Of a stretch of 64,000 bases of DNA, positions 32,350-42,812 are shown piece by piece. Each line of letters opens with the position of its first letter. Within the stretch, counting starts at the first letter, position 1. Made by a program: the position numbers and the translations under genes. The DNA comes from Magnetofaba australis IT-1 (GTDB taxonomy: Bacteria > Pseudomonadota > Magnetococcia > Magnetococcales > Magnetococcaceae). The notes under the pieces are model-generated. The model was not told the origin of the DNA. It saw only the letters and a program-made list of their open reading frames with translations, and did not search any database. The DNA is taken from contig NZ_LVJN01000020.1 in NCBI RefSeq assembly GCF_002109495.1, forward strand, positions 418,300 to 482,299, written 5' to 3'.

Positions 32350-34810
32350 CGGACCAGCTCCTGGTTGCGCGTTTGCGTTTTGTCTGTTGAACCTGGGCGC
32401 GTTGTTCTGCGTTCATGCGACGGGCGCGCGGTTTGACGCGCTTTTGTGGGCGACTCGCGTTGCGCGCTTCCACAGGCGGCGTCGAGGCCTCCTGAATCGC
32501 GTCGATTTCGCCTTCTATGGAGAGGCCGCTGGCGAAGGCGGAGTCGAGCAGCGTGTCATCGGCGTAGTCGCTGCGTGTGGTCGATTGGCTTTGCTCTGGC
32601 GCCTGGGGTTGATCAGTGTGGCGATTTTCCGCAGCGCTCTTGTTGCGGCGGCGTTGGCCGTGCGAGCGCTTCTCCTGCTTGAGGCGAGTACGCTGTTCAG
32701 CGCTCATGCGGCGGCCGTGAGGCTTGACGCGCTGTTGCGGCTGTGCGGATTCGCCAGAGGCGTCGCTCTGCATGGGGGCGGAGTGTGGCGTCGAATCGCT
32801 CTGCGCAGAGTCCAACTGCTGTTGAGCGGGGGCTTTGTTGATGCTGGCTTTGGGGCGATTGGCGCCGCCGCCGCTCTTGCCGCCAGATGACAGGCCGTTT
32901 TCAAACGCCTGGCTGAACAGATTGTCAGCGATGTCGGTTTCGGGGTTGGCGTCCCATACGAACAGTTGATCCACCTCCGGCTCGCCTTGGCGCGAAGAGC
33001 CGCTGACCACCGGGGAGGAGAGCTCAATGGCTTCATCAAGTTTGTCACCCAGCTGCTCAGCCAAAGTGCGCGGCGGCGCTGGAGGCTGCGCATCTGCGCT
33101 GGGCGCAGGCTTGGGCTTGGGCGGTGGAGGCGGCGTGCGCTGTTGCTCGATCAACTCGCCGTCATCCAGGTCAAACAGGCGGTCGGCCAGTTTCAGCCAG
33201 GAGGGGCGCGAACTGATCAGCACCACAGTGGCTTTGCCGCGAAAGCCGTCCATAAAGCGCCGCAACTGTTCGTCGCCGGCGCCATCCAGGGAGGCGTTGG
33301 CTTCGTCGAACAGAATGACTTGGGGGTTCTCCAGCAGGGCGCGGGCGATGACGATGCGCTGGCGGATGCCCATGGGCAGCGCCTGCTTGGTCCCGTCATC
33401 GATGTCCATCTCATAGCCCTTGGGCATATGTTGTAGAATTTCATCCAGCCCCATGCGTTCGATCAGCGCCACGGCGTCGTTGCGCAATTCGTCGCGGAAC
33501 ATGGTGATGTTGTCCAGCAGCGTGCCCTGGAACAGCTCGCCCTTTTGCGGCAGATAAGCGATTTTGTCGCGCAGGGTGCGCGGGTCGTATTGGCGCAGAT
33601 CCTCGCCGTCGATGAGCACCTCTCCACCGCTGGGACGCAACGCCCCCATCATCAGCCACAGCAGCGAACTCTTGCCGCTGCCGTTGTCGCCGCGAATGCC
33701 AACGAAATCTCCGGGTTGAATGTCGATGTTGAGATCGTGCAGCAGCGGCTCGCGCCCTTCGGCGAAGCTGTAGCTGACGTCGCGCAGAGTGATGCGCCCC
33801 TGAATCTGCGGGGCTTCGCCGAGGCCGGATTTGAACTCCACCGGCATATGGAAGATGGCGTTGACTTTCTCGCGCGCCAGACGAATGGTCTGAAACCGCG
33901 CCCACACGCCCACCGCCTGCTGAATCGGTCCCATGGCGCGACCGGCCAGCATGGAGCAGGCGGCCATGCCGCCCATGGTGAGTTTGTGGTCGATCACCAG
34001 GGTGGCGCCCACGGCGGCCACCAGAATCATGGTGAACTGCGCGTAGAACGAGCCGATGCCCTGGGCGGTGGCGCTCTGCAGCACCACATGGCGGGCGTGC
34101 ACCGCACACCCCTCCTGCAGGCGTTCATAGCGGCGCAGCATCAGCGCCTCCATGGCCATGGATTTGATGGAGTGCATGCCCGAAAGAGTTTCGATGATGA
34201 AGTTGAGCCGCCTTTCATCCGCGGTCATGCGATGATTCATCGCCATTTTCAGGCGTTTGCCTACCCACAGCGCGGCGCCGATGAAGATGCCGAACACCGT
34301 CAGCACCACCAGCACCAGCCAGTCGCCCAGGTGGTAGATGAAGCCCAGGAAGATGAGCACGAAGGGCAGGTCCAGCAGCACCTGCAGCCCCTGGCCGGAG
34401 TAGAAATCCTTGAGCGAGCCGAGCGCCTCCATGCGCTCCAAATGCACCCCCGAGCCAACCTTTTCAAACGACGGCAGGTTGGTGAAGAGCATGCGCTCCA
34501 TGGCGCTGTAGCTGGAGAGATGCTCAAAGCGCGCGCCGACCCAGCCGCCCACATAGGCGCGGATCAGTTTCAGTTCAGCTTCCACCAGAATCGCCATGAT
34601 CACGCCGATGATCAGCAGATTCAGGGTGCTGAAGCCCTGGTTGGGGAGGATGCGATCGTAGATTTGCAGGAGCATCAATGGCAGCGCGAGCGCCAACAGG
34701 TTGCCCACCAGAGTCACGCCGACCAGATAACCGGAGACCGATCGCGTCACTGCCCAGGGGGATAACCGTTGGGGCCACTCATCCTTGTCAAAGAATGCGT
34801 GTATGCTCAC
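32342..34810 (-). CDS. Type I secretion ABC transporter with long repetitive basic tail
   Basis: This is an 822-residue permease-ATPase. The transmembrane domain is about residues 25-310 and the nucleotide-binding domain about 338-558. Walker A is GDNGSGKS (374-381) and Walker B is VILFDE (498-503). The signature is LPMGIRQR in place of LSGGQ, and the H-loop His is replaced by Ser (about S534 in LISSRPS). A Pro-rich linker (560-580) leads to a 240-residue tail. It repeats two motifs: an AF(E/A)xGLS segment (630-641 and 753-764) and RVKPxxRRMxAEQR (694-707 and 791-804). It overlaps the HlyD gene by 8 bp. The substrate may be the RTX protein at 57-62 kb. Confidence 0.88.
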   Translation of the reverse strand: MSIHAFFDKDEWPQRLSPWAVTRSVSGYLVGVTLVGNLLALALPLMLLQIYDRILPNQGFSTLNLLIIGVIMAILVEAELKLIRAYVGGWVGARFEHLSSYSAMERMLFTNLPSFEKVGSGVHLERMEALGSLKDFYSGQGLQVLLDLPFVLIFLGFIYHLGDWLVLVVLTVFGIFIGAALWVGKRLKMAMNHRMTADERRLNFIIETLSGMHSIKSMAMEALMLRRYERLQEGCAVHARHVVLQSATAQGIGSFYAQFTMILVAAVGATLVIDHKLTMGGMAACSMLAGRAMGPIQQAVGVWARFQTIRLAREKVNAIFHMPVEFKSGLGEAPQIQGRITLRDVSYSFAEGREPLLHDLNIDIQPGDFVGIRGDNGSGKSSLLWLMMGALRPSGGEVLIDGEDLRQYDPRTLRDKIAYLPQKGELFQGTLLDNITMFRDELRNDAVALIERMGLDEILQHMPKGYEMDIDDGTKQALPMGIRQRIVIARALLENPQVILFDEANASLDGAGDEQLRRFMDGFRGKATVVLISSRPSWLKLADRLFDLDDGELIEQQRTPPPPPKPKPAPSADAQPPAPPRTLAEQLGDKLDEAIELSSPVVSGSSRQGEPEVDQLFVWDANPETDIADNLFSQAFENGLSSGGKSGGGANRPKASINKAPAQQQLDSAQSDSTPHSAPMQSDASGESAQPQQRVKPHGRRMSAEQRTRLKQEKRSHGQRRRNKSAAENRHTDQPQAPEQSQSTTRSDYADDTLLDSAFASGLSIEGEIDAIQEASTPPVEARNASRPQKRVKPRARRMNAEQRAQVQQTKRKRATRSWSDG

Positions 34811-35258
34811 TGAATTCAGTCGCCGCCACTGGCGCCCTCGTCATGTTAATTGAGTATTTCAGATTATGTCTGGCGTTCAGGTTGTGTTTACAGCCATAGC
34901 CAACTCCTGGCGCGATAATTATGTTGATGCGCCTTGGTCTTTGATTCGCCATTCGAAAAGGAAGCAATTCCGAGACCAGATAGTTGATGATAGAAATATC
35001 AACGATTTGTCGAAAATTAGTTGCTTGTGGGCACAGTGGAGCGCAGGTTTCTTGGCGCAGTCGCCAATGGCTTGTTGTGGGTGATTCTCATTCTGTTTAA
35101 GTGATGGAAATATGAAAATTTTATGACAAGTTTTCTAGCCCGTTAACGCGGTTTAGGCTATCCTGCTTAAGACAATACATGAAGCAAAACGCTGCTTTGG
35201 GGGGGGGCTCCAGGGCGGAGTTTTCTGGTGTGAACCCGCCTTTTACGGGAGTGATCTC
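34811..35258. other. AT-rich intergenic region between T1SS and chemoreceptor
   Basis: This 448-bp gap separates divergent genes and is clearly richer in A+T than its surroundings, especially 34850-35000 and 35090-35180. It probably holds the promoters for both directions. A 72-codon open stretch at 34866-35084 lacks a ribosome site and is not called. I found no convincing palindrome or sigma-28 promoter. Confidence 0.4.
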
Positions 35259-36923
35259 ATGTCACTGAAGTTCAAGCTCATCATCCCCGTCACCCTCCTG
35301 ATGCTGATCATTGGCGTTGCGGTCTACTTTATCTCGTCATCGGCGCTCTACAACGTCATTGAAGTGTTGGTTGACCAGCGCGTCAACTCCAAGCTGCATG
35401 ACGTCGATATGAATATCGAACGCATCAGCCACAAGGCGCTGGTGGCCTCGGCGCTGGTGGCGGCGTTGCCGCAGGTGCGCGACGCCTACGCAACCGTCGC
35501 CGCCGGTGACGAAGAGGGCGCGCGCAAGCAGTTGGCGGCGTTCATGAAGTCCATCAAGACGGATGTGGAGAAGGTCACCGGCATCAAGAAATTCCGCGTG
35601 CACTTCCACCTGCCGCCCGCAAAATCGTTCCTGCGCATCTGGAACGGCACCGGCGGCGACGATCTGTCCAGCTTTCGCGACACCGTGTTGCGCATCAATC
35701 GCGACGGCAAGCCGCTGCTGGGCATTGAGATCGGTCGCGGCGGTTTTGTGCTGCGTGGCCTGTCGCCAGTGTTTGATGCAGCAGGCAAGCAGGTGGGCTC
35801 GGTGGAGACGCTGATGCCCATGGCCCAGGTGGTGAACAAGTCCAAAACCCGCGAAGAGGAGGAGTTCGCGGTTTTGATGCACAAATCACAGCTCAATGTG
35901 GCCAAGCGATTTGCCAAGACCACCCCCAAAAGCATTGGCGAATTTCTCCTCACCAGCGCCACCAAAGGGATGCCGGTGGAGGATATTGCGCCGGATTCGC
36001 TCAAGGAGTCGATGCGGGGCGATCTGAACTTCCCCTTTGATGACCACCATTTGACCTACCATCCCATCAAGGATTTCTCCGGCAAGGTGGTGGGCGTGCT
36101 GGTGTATCGGGTGGACTTGAATGTGGTGTCGTCGATTCGCAGTTCGCTGGTGTGGAAACTGGGGGGGCCGATCCTCCTGCTGATGCTGGTCTCCATGGTG
36201 ATTTACTGGTTGGTGACGAAGCGGGTGGTGGGGCGCATTAAATCCATCGCCGACGGCATCGGCGGCATCACCGGCGGCAACTTGACCGAACGTTTGGAGA
36301 TTCCCGCCCGCTCCGACGAGCTGGATGACATCAGCCGGGGATTCAACGCCATGGTGGACTCCCTGGCGGATATTTTGCGCGGGGTTTCGTTGCAAACCGA
36401 CAGCGTGTCGGCGGCGGTGCGCCAGCTCAATGAAGTGCGCGGCGTACTCAGTGAAGACGCCGGCGGCATTCGCCAGCAGGCGCGCGACACCATGGAGTCG
36501 GTCAAGCGTCAGAGTGAAGGGATCTCGCGCATGGAGTCCGCCGCGCAGTCGGCCTCCAGCTCCATGCAGCAGATCAACGAGCAGGCCAATGCGCTGGCCA
36601 ACGCCATGGGGGATGTGGCGCATGAGGCGGCGGATGTCTCTGGCAACGTCAATACCGTGGCGGCGGCCACCGAACAGATGTCCGCCAATGTCGCCAGTGT
36701 GCGTCAGAATCTGGAGCAGATTTCCGGCTCCATCACCCAGGTGGATAGCGCAGTGGGCTCCATGGGGCAGTCGCTGTCGGAGATCGACCAGCAGACACAG
36801 TCGGCGCGGGAGGAGTCGCGTCAGGCCGATGAACTGACCAAATCGGCGCAAAACGCCATCAAGGAGTTGGCCAGCGCCACCCAGGAGATCGATAAGGTGG
36901 TGGATGATCAACGACATCGCTGA
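35259..36923 (+). CDS. Chemoreceptor (MCP), N-terminal fragment before a frameshift
   Basis: These 554 residues are the first part of a chemoreceptor. A membrane helix (about 6-27) is followed by a periplasmic Cache-type sensor of about 260 residues, including [19 protein letters not shown] and [20 protein letters not shown] second membrane helix (about 293-313), a HAMP domain and the start of the cytoplasmic coiled coil complete it. The frame ends abruptly at TGA 36921-36923 just before the conserved hairpin. The next frame resumes with [17 protein letters not shown] at 36904. Other receptors read VVG before this motif, so two bases appear missing near 36900-36904. Confidence 0.85.
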   Translation: MSLKFKLIIPVTLLMLIIGVAVYFISSSALYNVIEVLVDQRVNSKLHDVDMNIERISHKALVASALVAALPQVRDAYATVAAGDEEGARKQLAAFMKSIKTDVEKVTGIKKFRVHFHLPPAKSFLRIWNGTGGDDLSSFRDTVLRINRDGKPLLGIEIGRGGFVLRGLSPVFDAAGKQVGSVETLMPMAQVVNKSKTREEEEFAVLMHKSQLNVAKRFAKTTPKSIGEFLLTSATKGMPVEDIAPDSLKESMRGDLNFPFDDHHLTYHPIKDFSGKVVGVLVYRVDLNVVSSIRSSLVWKLGGPILLLMLVSMVIYWLVTKRVVGRIKSIADGIGGITGGNLTERLEIPARSDELDDISRGFNAMVDSLADILRGVSLQTDSVSAAVRQLNEVRGVLSEDAGGIRQQARDTMESVKRQSEGISRMESAAQSASSSMQQINEQANALANAMGDVAHEAADVSGNVNTVAAATEQMSANVASVRQNLEQISGSITQVDSAVGSMGQSLSEIDQQTQSAREESRQADELTKSAQNAIKELASATQEIDKVVDDQRHR

Positions 36924-38352
36924 TCAGACCAACATGCTGGCGCTCAACGCATCGATTGAATCCGCGGGCGCCGGTGAAGCGGGCAAGGGCTTCTCGGTGG
37001 TCGCCAATGAGGTCAAGGCGCTGGCCGCCGAGACTGCCGAAGCCACCCGCAATATCACCCGCAAAGTGGACGACATTCAGGATCGCGCCCGCGGCGTGAC
37101 CGACATGACCAGTCAGGTGGTGCAGGCGGTGGGACGCATCGACGAAGCCAACCGCGAGATCGCCGAAGCGGTGGCCACGCAGATTATCGCCATCCGTGAT
37201 GTCAATGAATCGGTGGGCGCGGTCTCCCGCGCGGCCTCCGAGGTGACGGTTAACGCCAACGAGTTGGGATCGGCCTCCGACGAAGTGGCGCGCTCGGCGA
37301 TGCTGGCCGCCGATGGCGTGACCCGCATCGCCGACTCCGCCAGTCAATCGGCGGAGGCTACGCAGTTGATGGCGCAGAACAGTTTGAGCGCCAATGAGGA
37401 GGTGGACAAGTTGGCGCACCTGGCCAATGAGGCGCGCAGCGAGGCTGAAGATGTGCAGGGCCATATGGGGCAGGTGGAGTCCTACTCGCGCTATACCGAC
37501 GCATCAGTGACCCAATTCGGCTCCTTGGTGACCATGGTGGATAACGCCAGCGACTCGTTGATCAGCGCCATGTTGGGCATCAATTGGGGCGTACCGCAGT
37601 TTAACGCCGAGTCGGTGAAGAAGGCGCATATCAACTGGATGACGATGTTGGCCAACGTGCTGATGGAGCGGGTGAAAATGGAGCCCAGTCAGGTGACCGG
37701 CGCGCAGGACTGCGAGTTGGGTCGCTGGCTCTATGGCGAGGGCGGGGAGCTGCTTGGCGATGCGCCGCTGTTCCGTGACCTGGTGTCGCACCATGAGCAG
37801 ATTCACCAGTTGGCGGCGGAAGTGGTGACGGCGGTGAACAAAGGCGATCTCAAACTGGCCAACTCCCGCTATGAGAGGTTCGAGCCGGTGCGCCAGCAAC
37901 TGTTTGACCACCTGGATGCGCTGTATCAGGGCGAACGCGACAAATTGCCGGAGTCCGGTCGCATCAATTGGCAGGCGAATTATGAGGTGGGGGTCTCCTT
38001 CCTGGATGAGGATCACAAGCGTCTGCTCAACCTCCTCAACAAGTTGATCATCGCCCATGACGCGCAGCAGCCGGACCAGATCATGCGGCGGGTGCTGATC
38101 GATCTGTGCAGCTATACACAGTACCACTTCGCGCGCGAAGAGAAGTATATGCAGGATACCGGCTATGCCGATCTGGCGGCCCATGAGCGCGAGCATAAGG
38201 AGCTGATCGAAAAGTTGGGCGGGATCAAGAAGCAGTTTGAGAACGAGGGTTCCGCCATCATTGATGACGTCATCGCTTTCGTCAAACAGTGGCTCGTGCA
38301 CCACATTCTGGAAGTGGACAAGCATTACGCGCAGCCCAACAAAGACGCATGA
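36904..38352 (+). CDS. Chemoreceptor C-terminal part with CZB and haemerythrin-like domains
   Basis: These 482 residues continue the same receptor in another frame. Residues 1-50 are the conserved signalling hairpin ([18 protein letters not shown]), followed by the descending coiled coil. A CZB zinc-binding domain spans about 235-340 with H242, C270 (CELGRW), H297 and H301. A bacteriohaemerythrin domain (about 352-475) has all diiron ligands: H371, H408/E412 (HFARE), H427/H431 (HEREH) and H467/D472. It would sense oxygen or redox state. AAGG lies 6 nt before the ATG, so separate translation is possible. Confidence 0.85.
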   Translation: MINDIADQTNMLALNASIESAGAGEAGKGFSVVANEVKALAAETAEATRNITRKVDDIQDRARGVTDMTSQVVQAVGRIDEANREIAEAVATQIIAIRDVNESVGAVSRAASEVTVNANELGSASDEVARSAMLAADGVTRIADSASQSAEATQLMAQNSLSANEEVDKLAHLANEARSEAEDVQGHMGQVESYSRYTDASVTQFGSLVTMVDNASDSLISAMLGINWGVPQFNAESVKKAHINWMTMLANVLMERVKMEPSQVTGAQDCELGRWLYGEGGELLGDAPLFRDLVSHHEQIHQLAAEVVTAVNKGDLKLANSRYERFEPVRQQLFDHLDALYQGERDKLPESGRINWQANYEVGVSFLDEDHKRLLNLLNKLIIAHDAQQPDQIMRRVLIDLCSYTQYHFAREEKYMQDTGYADLAAHEREHKELIEKLGGIKKQFENEGSAIIDDVIAFVKQWLVHHILEVDKHYAQPNKDA

Positions 38353-38931
38353 CGTTGGCGCCTGACAATGTGACGCTTTGTCTGCAGGGGTATGATATTT
38401 CCAGGAAATCGCACTGTATGATTGATTGTGAAAATCACTCTCCATAGACTGCTACTCATGCCGGGGCGCTTGCGCCGCCACGCACGCTGATTCAGGACGG
38501 GGACACGTTCCACAGCGACAGATGCGTGGCGCTTGCGCGTTCGGCATGGCGTCGCCAGGATGCGGCGCAGATTTGGGATGCAACACGGGGGTTGAAATGG
38601 TCTGGCGGTTGCGAAGTCAGCGAATGCTTGCGCGTGCAGCCGGTTTGTCGCGGATGTTTCCTGTGGGAAGCAATCTGGCGCGCTGCGCCAACCTGCGCGA
38701 ACTTTGCCGACCGCCCAATACTCCAATTGAAACGGTGTTGCATGATGGTTGTAGAATCTTTTTTTTCTTCGGATATCCGCTCGTTGGCCAGCGCTCTATT
38801 GATTGCGCTGATATTGGCGGGGCCTGCATTTGTGCTGGGCGAGCAGTTGTTTGATCTGATGTATTAATCCGAGGTTGAGTATGCCGCTGCGCCATCGCGT
38901 AGCGGCATACGAATATAAGAAATAACTAACA
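38353..38931. other. Intergenic region with inverted repeat
   Basis: This 579-bp gap holds no well-supported gene. A 41-codon open frame at 38742-38867 encodes a hydrophobic peptide with one possible membrane helix but has no ribosome site. A perfect 10-bp inverted repeat, GTATGCCGCT/AGCGGCATAC (38879-38888 and 38901-38910), lies just before the second chemoreceptor and may be a terminator or an operator. Confidence 0.4.
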
Positions 38932-41370
38932 TTGTACTCAATTGAGCTTTTGCGTTATACGCAGTCACTGTCGCATCGCTTACAAAAGGAAATAAGCCGA
39001 TGTTTTTTTAATGGGCTCAAGCTCAAAAGCAAACTCCTGGTCACCTACTTGATCATGGCCGCAGTCACCGCCATCACCGGTGTGGCGGGCTTGCTGTTTA
39101 TCGGTGCTGTTGGCGAACAAGGCGCGAATCTGGGCGCCAAACTGGCTCCGCTTGGCGATGCCGCCATGGAGATCAAACTCACCTCCACCCATGCCCACCT
39201 CAAGTTGGAAGAGATTCTCTCCGGTCAGTCGCAAGACAGCATCGATACGGTGTGGGCGGAGTTGGCCGAGACCGAGTGGTACGCCAAAGCCATGGTCGAA
39301 GGCGGGGAGAACGAGGAAGGTAAATTCATCCCCAGCGAAAACCCGGCGGTAGTGGTTAAAATTCGCGAGGTACAAAAAAAATTGGCGGCGTTTCGTGAGT
39401 ATGCCCAGCAGCGCTACGATCTGCTCGCTGGCACGTCAAGCACGGGTAGCGCAGTCGATCAAGCCTTTGATGAACAATATGAAGTATTGCAAGGCGGCAT
39501 TGATGACCTTCTGGCGCTGCGCGATGAGAACGTGGAGCCGGACACCGCAATTGCCGTAGCGACCGCCAAGTACTACTTGGCTGATGCGCATCTGTTCCTG
39601 GAAGAGATGCTCTCCGGTGATGAGAGCGTCACCCCTGAGGCCGTGGCGGCGCAGTTTGAAAAAGGCGCCAAACTGCTGGATCAGGGGGAGACGAACTGGG
39701 CGAGGGCGAAAGCCGCGGGCTTGGCGAAAAAGGCGCGAGACCTCAAGGTCCTTGCCATGACGCGCCATGCCAACACCGTGGCGTTGCACGAGAAAGAGGT
39801 GGGGATCGACAAAGGCTTCCATGACACGTTCGAGTCCTTTACCCGCAGCGCCGATGAGGCGGAGGAGTTGGTCCACGATAGAATGGACGCCGCCCTGTTG
39901 AGCGTTGAGTCGAATATTGGTTCGTCCAAGGCCACCATGGGCATCATTGTGCTGATCGCCCTGGGTATTGCGGTGTTGTTGACGCGCACGGTGGCGCGCT
40001 TGGTGGCCAACCCGGTATTGGCGTGCACCCAAGCGGCCAAACGCATCGCCAGCGGTAATTTGAATGTACGGGTTGGCATTGATCAGGGCGATGAGATCGG
40101 CGATCTCTCCACAGCGCTCGATGAAATGACCGATCAACTGAACTCCCTTTTGAGCAAACTCAAGGAGTATGCGAAACAGTTGGGTGGCGACGCGCGTGAA
40201 TTGGCGTCGGCATCGGGTGAATTGGGGGGCAGTTCCAACCAACTCAACGCCAACGCCGAATCCGCTTCCGAAGCCACCGGCTCGGTCACCCACACCATCC
40301 GTGAAATCGCCGATCAGGCCGAACGTTCCAAGGATGATATGACCGCCATGGCGGCGGCGGCGGAGCAGATGAGCGCCAACATGACCGAGATCACCCGCGT
40401 GATGGAGGGGGCGGCGGGCAATCTGGAGCAGGTCTCCGCCAGCTCCGAGAGCTCCAATGCGGCGCTGGAGTCGGTCAGCGGCGCGATGAATCGCAATGTC
40501 AGCGGATTGCGTGAAGTCGCCTCCTCGGTGGAGGAGATGCGCGCCATGCTCAAGGATGCGCTGGGGCAGTGCCATGTGACCGCCGAGGCTTCGGAGGGGT
40601 CGGCGCAGCAGGCCAAAGCATTCTCGGGGGTGTTGGCTTCGCTCAAACAGTCTTCACAGAGCATCGGCGCGGTGGTGGGCATCATCAATGACATCGCCGA
40701 CCAGACCAATATGCTCGCCCTGAACGCCTCCATTGAAGCCGCTGGCGCGGGAGAAGCGGGCAAAGGCTTTGCGGTGGTGGCCAATGAGGTCAAGGCGCTG
40801 GCGGCGCAGACCGCTGAGGCGACCCAGACAATTTCGCAGAATATCGATGAGATTCAAGCCAATAGCGCTCGCGCGGTGGGCGCCAGCGACAAGATCCGCG
40901 CCGGTATTCAGGAGATTCACGAGAACAATCAGGAGATTCTCCACGCCATTGAGTCGCAATACGCCACGCTGGAGCGCTCCACGACAGCGATCAACAGCAT
41001 TGCCGATGAGAGCCGTACGGTGGAGGAGCATCTGCAGGGGGTTTCGCAGCAGATTATTCACTCCAATCATAGTTTGTCCGAGGTCTCCGGGGGGGTGTCG
41101 GACGTCAATATCAAGGTGACGGAGATCTCCCATGCGGTGGAGGAGGTGACGCGCAGCGTCGCGGCGGCCTCCAAAGGGAGCGCCGCCATCTCCGATGGGG
41201 TAGGCAGCGTGGCCAGCGCCACGGACGGCTTGGAGCAGGTTGTCAGTCAGGTGAAGGGCGCCGCCCATGCGCTGACGCAGATCAGCCAGTCGGTTAACTC
41301 CCGCTCTGGCAATATGGCCAAAATTGGTCAGGAGCTCAATGAGGCGTTGAGTGGATTCAAGTTGCGCTAG
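38932..41370 (+). CDS. Chemoreceptor (MCP) with N-terminal frame anomaly
   Basis: This open frame of 812 residues begins at a TTG without a ribosome site. The likelier start is ATG at 39000, with AAAGGA upstream, but it is followed by seven T and reads into TAA. With six T it would read [16 protein letters not shown], a typical receptor N-terminus. Downstream are a membrane helix, a helical periplasmic domain of about 280 residues (four-helix-bundle type), a second helix near 335-355, HAMP, and the signalling hairpin [20 protein letters not shown]. No C-terminal pentapeptide or extra domain is present. The sensed ligand is unknown. Confidence 0.85.
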   Translation: MYSIELLRYTQSLSHRLQKEISRCFFNGLKLKSKLLVTYLIMAAVTAITGVAGLLFIGAVGEQGANLGAKLAPLGDAAMEIKLTSTHAHLKLEEILSGQSQDSIDTVWAELAETEWYAKAMVEGGENEEGKFIPSENPAVVVKIREVQKKLAAFREYAQQRYDLLAGTSSTGSAVDQAFDEQYEVLQGGIDDLLALRDENVEPDTAIAVATAKYYLADAHLFLEEMLSGDESVTPEAVAAQFEKGAKLLDQGETNWARAKAAGLAKKARDLKVLAMTRHANTVALHEKEVGIDKGFHDTFESFTRSADEAEELVHDRMDAALLSVESNIGSSKATMGIIVLIALGIAVLLTRTVARLVANPVLACTQAAKRIASGNLNVRVGIDQGDEIGDLSTALDEMTDQLNSLLSKLKEYAKQLGGDARELASASGELGGSSNQLNANAESASEATGSVTHTIREIADQAERSKDDMTAMAAAAEQMSANMTEITRVMEGAAGNLEQVSASSESSNAALESVSGAMNRNVSGLREVASSVEEMRAMLKDALGQCHVTAEASEGSAQQAKAFSGVLASLKQSSQSIGAVVGIINDIADQTNMLALNASIEAAGAGEAGKGFAVVANEVKALAAQTAEATQTISQNIDEIQANSARAVGASDKIRAGIQEIHENNQEILHAIESQYATLERSTTAINSIADESRTVEEHLQGVSQQIIHSNHSLSEVSGGVSDVNIKVTEISHAVEEVTRSVAAASKGSAAISDGVGSVASATDGLEQVVSQVKGAAHALTQISQSVNSRSGNMAKIGQELNEALSGFKLR

Positions 41371-41433
41371 CGCGTCGCGTCGGGCAGAGAATTTTTCTGC
41401 GTGAGGTGAGGCATTAACATGGAAAATAGTGAG

Positions 41434-41462
41434 CGCCATCCGGCAACGGGTGGCGTTCTGTT
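41434..41462 (+). terminator. Intrinsic terminator after the second chemoreceptor
   Basis: A 9-bp stem CGCCATCCG/CGGGTGGCG (one G-T pair) with a short loop is followed by TTCTGTTTT. It lies about 65 bp after the stop. Confidence 0.65.
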
Positions 41463-41780
41463 TTGGGAGAGGCGTTTTCGCGATATTAAAAATTCACCTG
41501 TGAACAGAGGTTTAAAAAGTTTTGCAGGGGTTGTAGAAAGTTTTTCATATCGCGTATGCTGGCTGTGTTTTGCGCGCAAACTCCAGAGATTGCTTGGTCT
41601 ATCAACAGATCGGTGAAGATTCTGTTACGATTTGAGAAACGCATTGAAATCGTAGAGTTTGAGGCACATGATGAGTCTATGCGCATATTATAATATTTTT
41701 GTCTTTGATCGCAGAGCGGTGGCGCGTGAGATGGCGCAATCGTCCCAGCAGGTCAAGATGGCTCTTACTGTGGGGTGTTG
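41463..41780 (+). promoter_or_regulatory. Leader/promoter region of the multihaem cytochrome operon
   Basis: This AT-rich stretch contains a perfect TATAAT at 41689-41694, about 87 bp before the cytochrome start. No good -35 hexamer or FNR-type TTGATnnnnATCAA site was found, so a regulated promoter with a weak -35 is possible. No gene is supported here. Confidence 0.35.
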
Positions 41781-42812
41781 ATGATGACAAGCTCACGAAC
41801 TGCGTCGGCCCGAAGGGGTTTTGCGCACAGCGCGTTGTTCTGGGTCCTGCTCGGCATGGGCGCGTGGTGCGTGCAAGCGTCCAGCGCCGCGTCCGCCGCC
41901 GAACGCCCCATCGGTCACAATGTCGTGGTCAGCGGGCAGGATAAACCCGGTGATTGCCTGCGGTGCCATGGCATGAAGGGGATGGGCGCGCGGGACCCGC
42001 AAAGCGGCGAGTTTGTCAGCTTGTGGGTGGATCATGCTCGTTTCGCCAACTCCAGCCACCGCGATCTGGCGTGTCAGGATTGCCATGAGGATGGCTATGT
42101 GCGCTATCCGCATGAGCCGGAGGAGAGCAGTAAGACGCTCAAGTGCCTGGATTGTCATGATGACAACCGCCGCATAGAAGAGAAGTTCGAGAAAGTGGGG
42201 CAGGAGTTTGCGCAGAGCGTACACGCTCAGCGCATCAAGAAGGGATTTAATTGCTTCTCCTGTCATAATCCGCATGATTTCGCCATGCAGCGGGAGGAGA
42301 TGCCCATCGAAGAGGTGATTGCGCAGGACAATGGCTTCTGCCTCAACTGCCACCTCTCTGAAGAGCGGTTTTCACAGCTGACCCAACGCTCCTTTATCGC
42401 CAATCTGGAGAAGACCCACGGCGACTGGCTGCCCAATCCGGCGATGCATTGGCAAAAGGTGCGTTGCATCGAGTGCCATACGCCGCATACGGCGGAGACC
42501 TCCCACGTGGTGCTGTCGGCCAAACAGGCCGAACATCGCTGTGTGGCGTGCCACAGCAAGGACTCCATTCTGCTGACCAAACTGTATAAATATCGCCACA
42601 ACGAACAGTTGGAGAAGGTGGGCGTAGTCAACGCCGCTTTGCTCGGCGAGGCGTACATCATCGGCTCAACGCGGGTTGATTGGCTGGACAAACTGAGTTT
42701 GATCCTGGTGGCGGCCACGGCGTTGGGCGTAGCCGGGCACGGCTTGGGGCGTTTCATCGGCGGGCTCAAACGGTCATCCCGTTCGGGTAAAGGGGAGAAT
42801 GGCCATGGCTAA
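41781..42812 (+). CDS. Membrane-bound heptahaem c-type cytochrome
   Basis: This is a 343-residue cytochrome with seven CxxCH haem-binding motifs (CLRCH, CQDCH, CLDCH, CFSCH, CLNCH, CIECH, CVACH). It has an N-terminal signal (hydrophobic core about 16-35) and a C-terminal membrane helix (LSLILVAATALGVAGHGLG), so it faces the periplasm while anchored. Many extra His residues are available as distal ligands. The next gene (cytochrome b) overlaps by 8 bp. It is likely an electron carrier between the b-type subunit and the octahaem protein; the exact family is not recognised. Confidence 0.85.
   Translation: MMTSSRTASARRGFAHSALFWVLLGMGAWCVQASSAASAAERPIGHNVVVSGQDKPGDCLRCHGMKGMGARDPQSGEFVSLWVDHARFANSSHRDLACQDCHEDGYVRYPHEPEESSKTLKCLDCHDDNRRIEEKFEKVGQEFAQSVHAQRIKKGFNCFSCHNPHDFAMQREEMPIEEVIAQDNGFCLNCHLSEERFSQLTQRSFIANLEKTHGDWLPNPAMHWQKVRCIECHTPHTAETSHVVLSAKQAEHRCVACHSKDSILLTKLYKYRHNEQLEKVGVVNAALLGEAYIIGSTRVDWLDKLSLILVAATALGVAGHGLGRFIGGLKRSSRSGKGENGHG

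Noticed and set aside
34866-35084. Short open frame of 72 codons in the AT-rich gap
   Set aside because: No ribosome site, no recognisable sequence and no domain.
38742-38867. 41-codon hydrophobic peptide frame
   Set aside because: One membrane helix is possible, but no ribosome site precedes it; kept only as a note.
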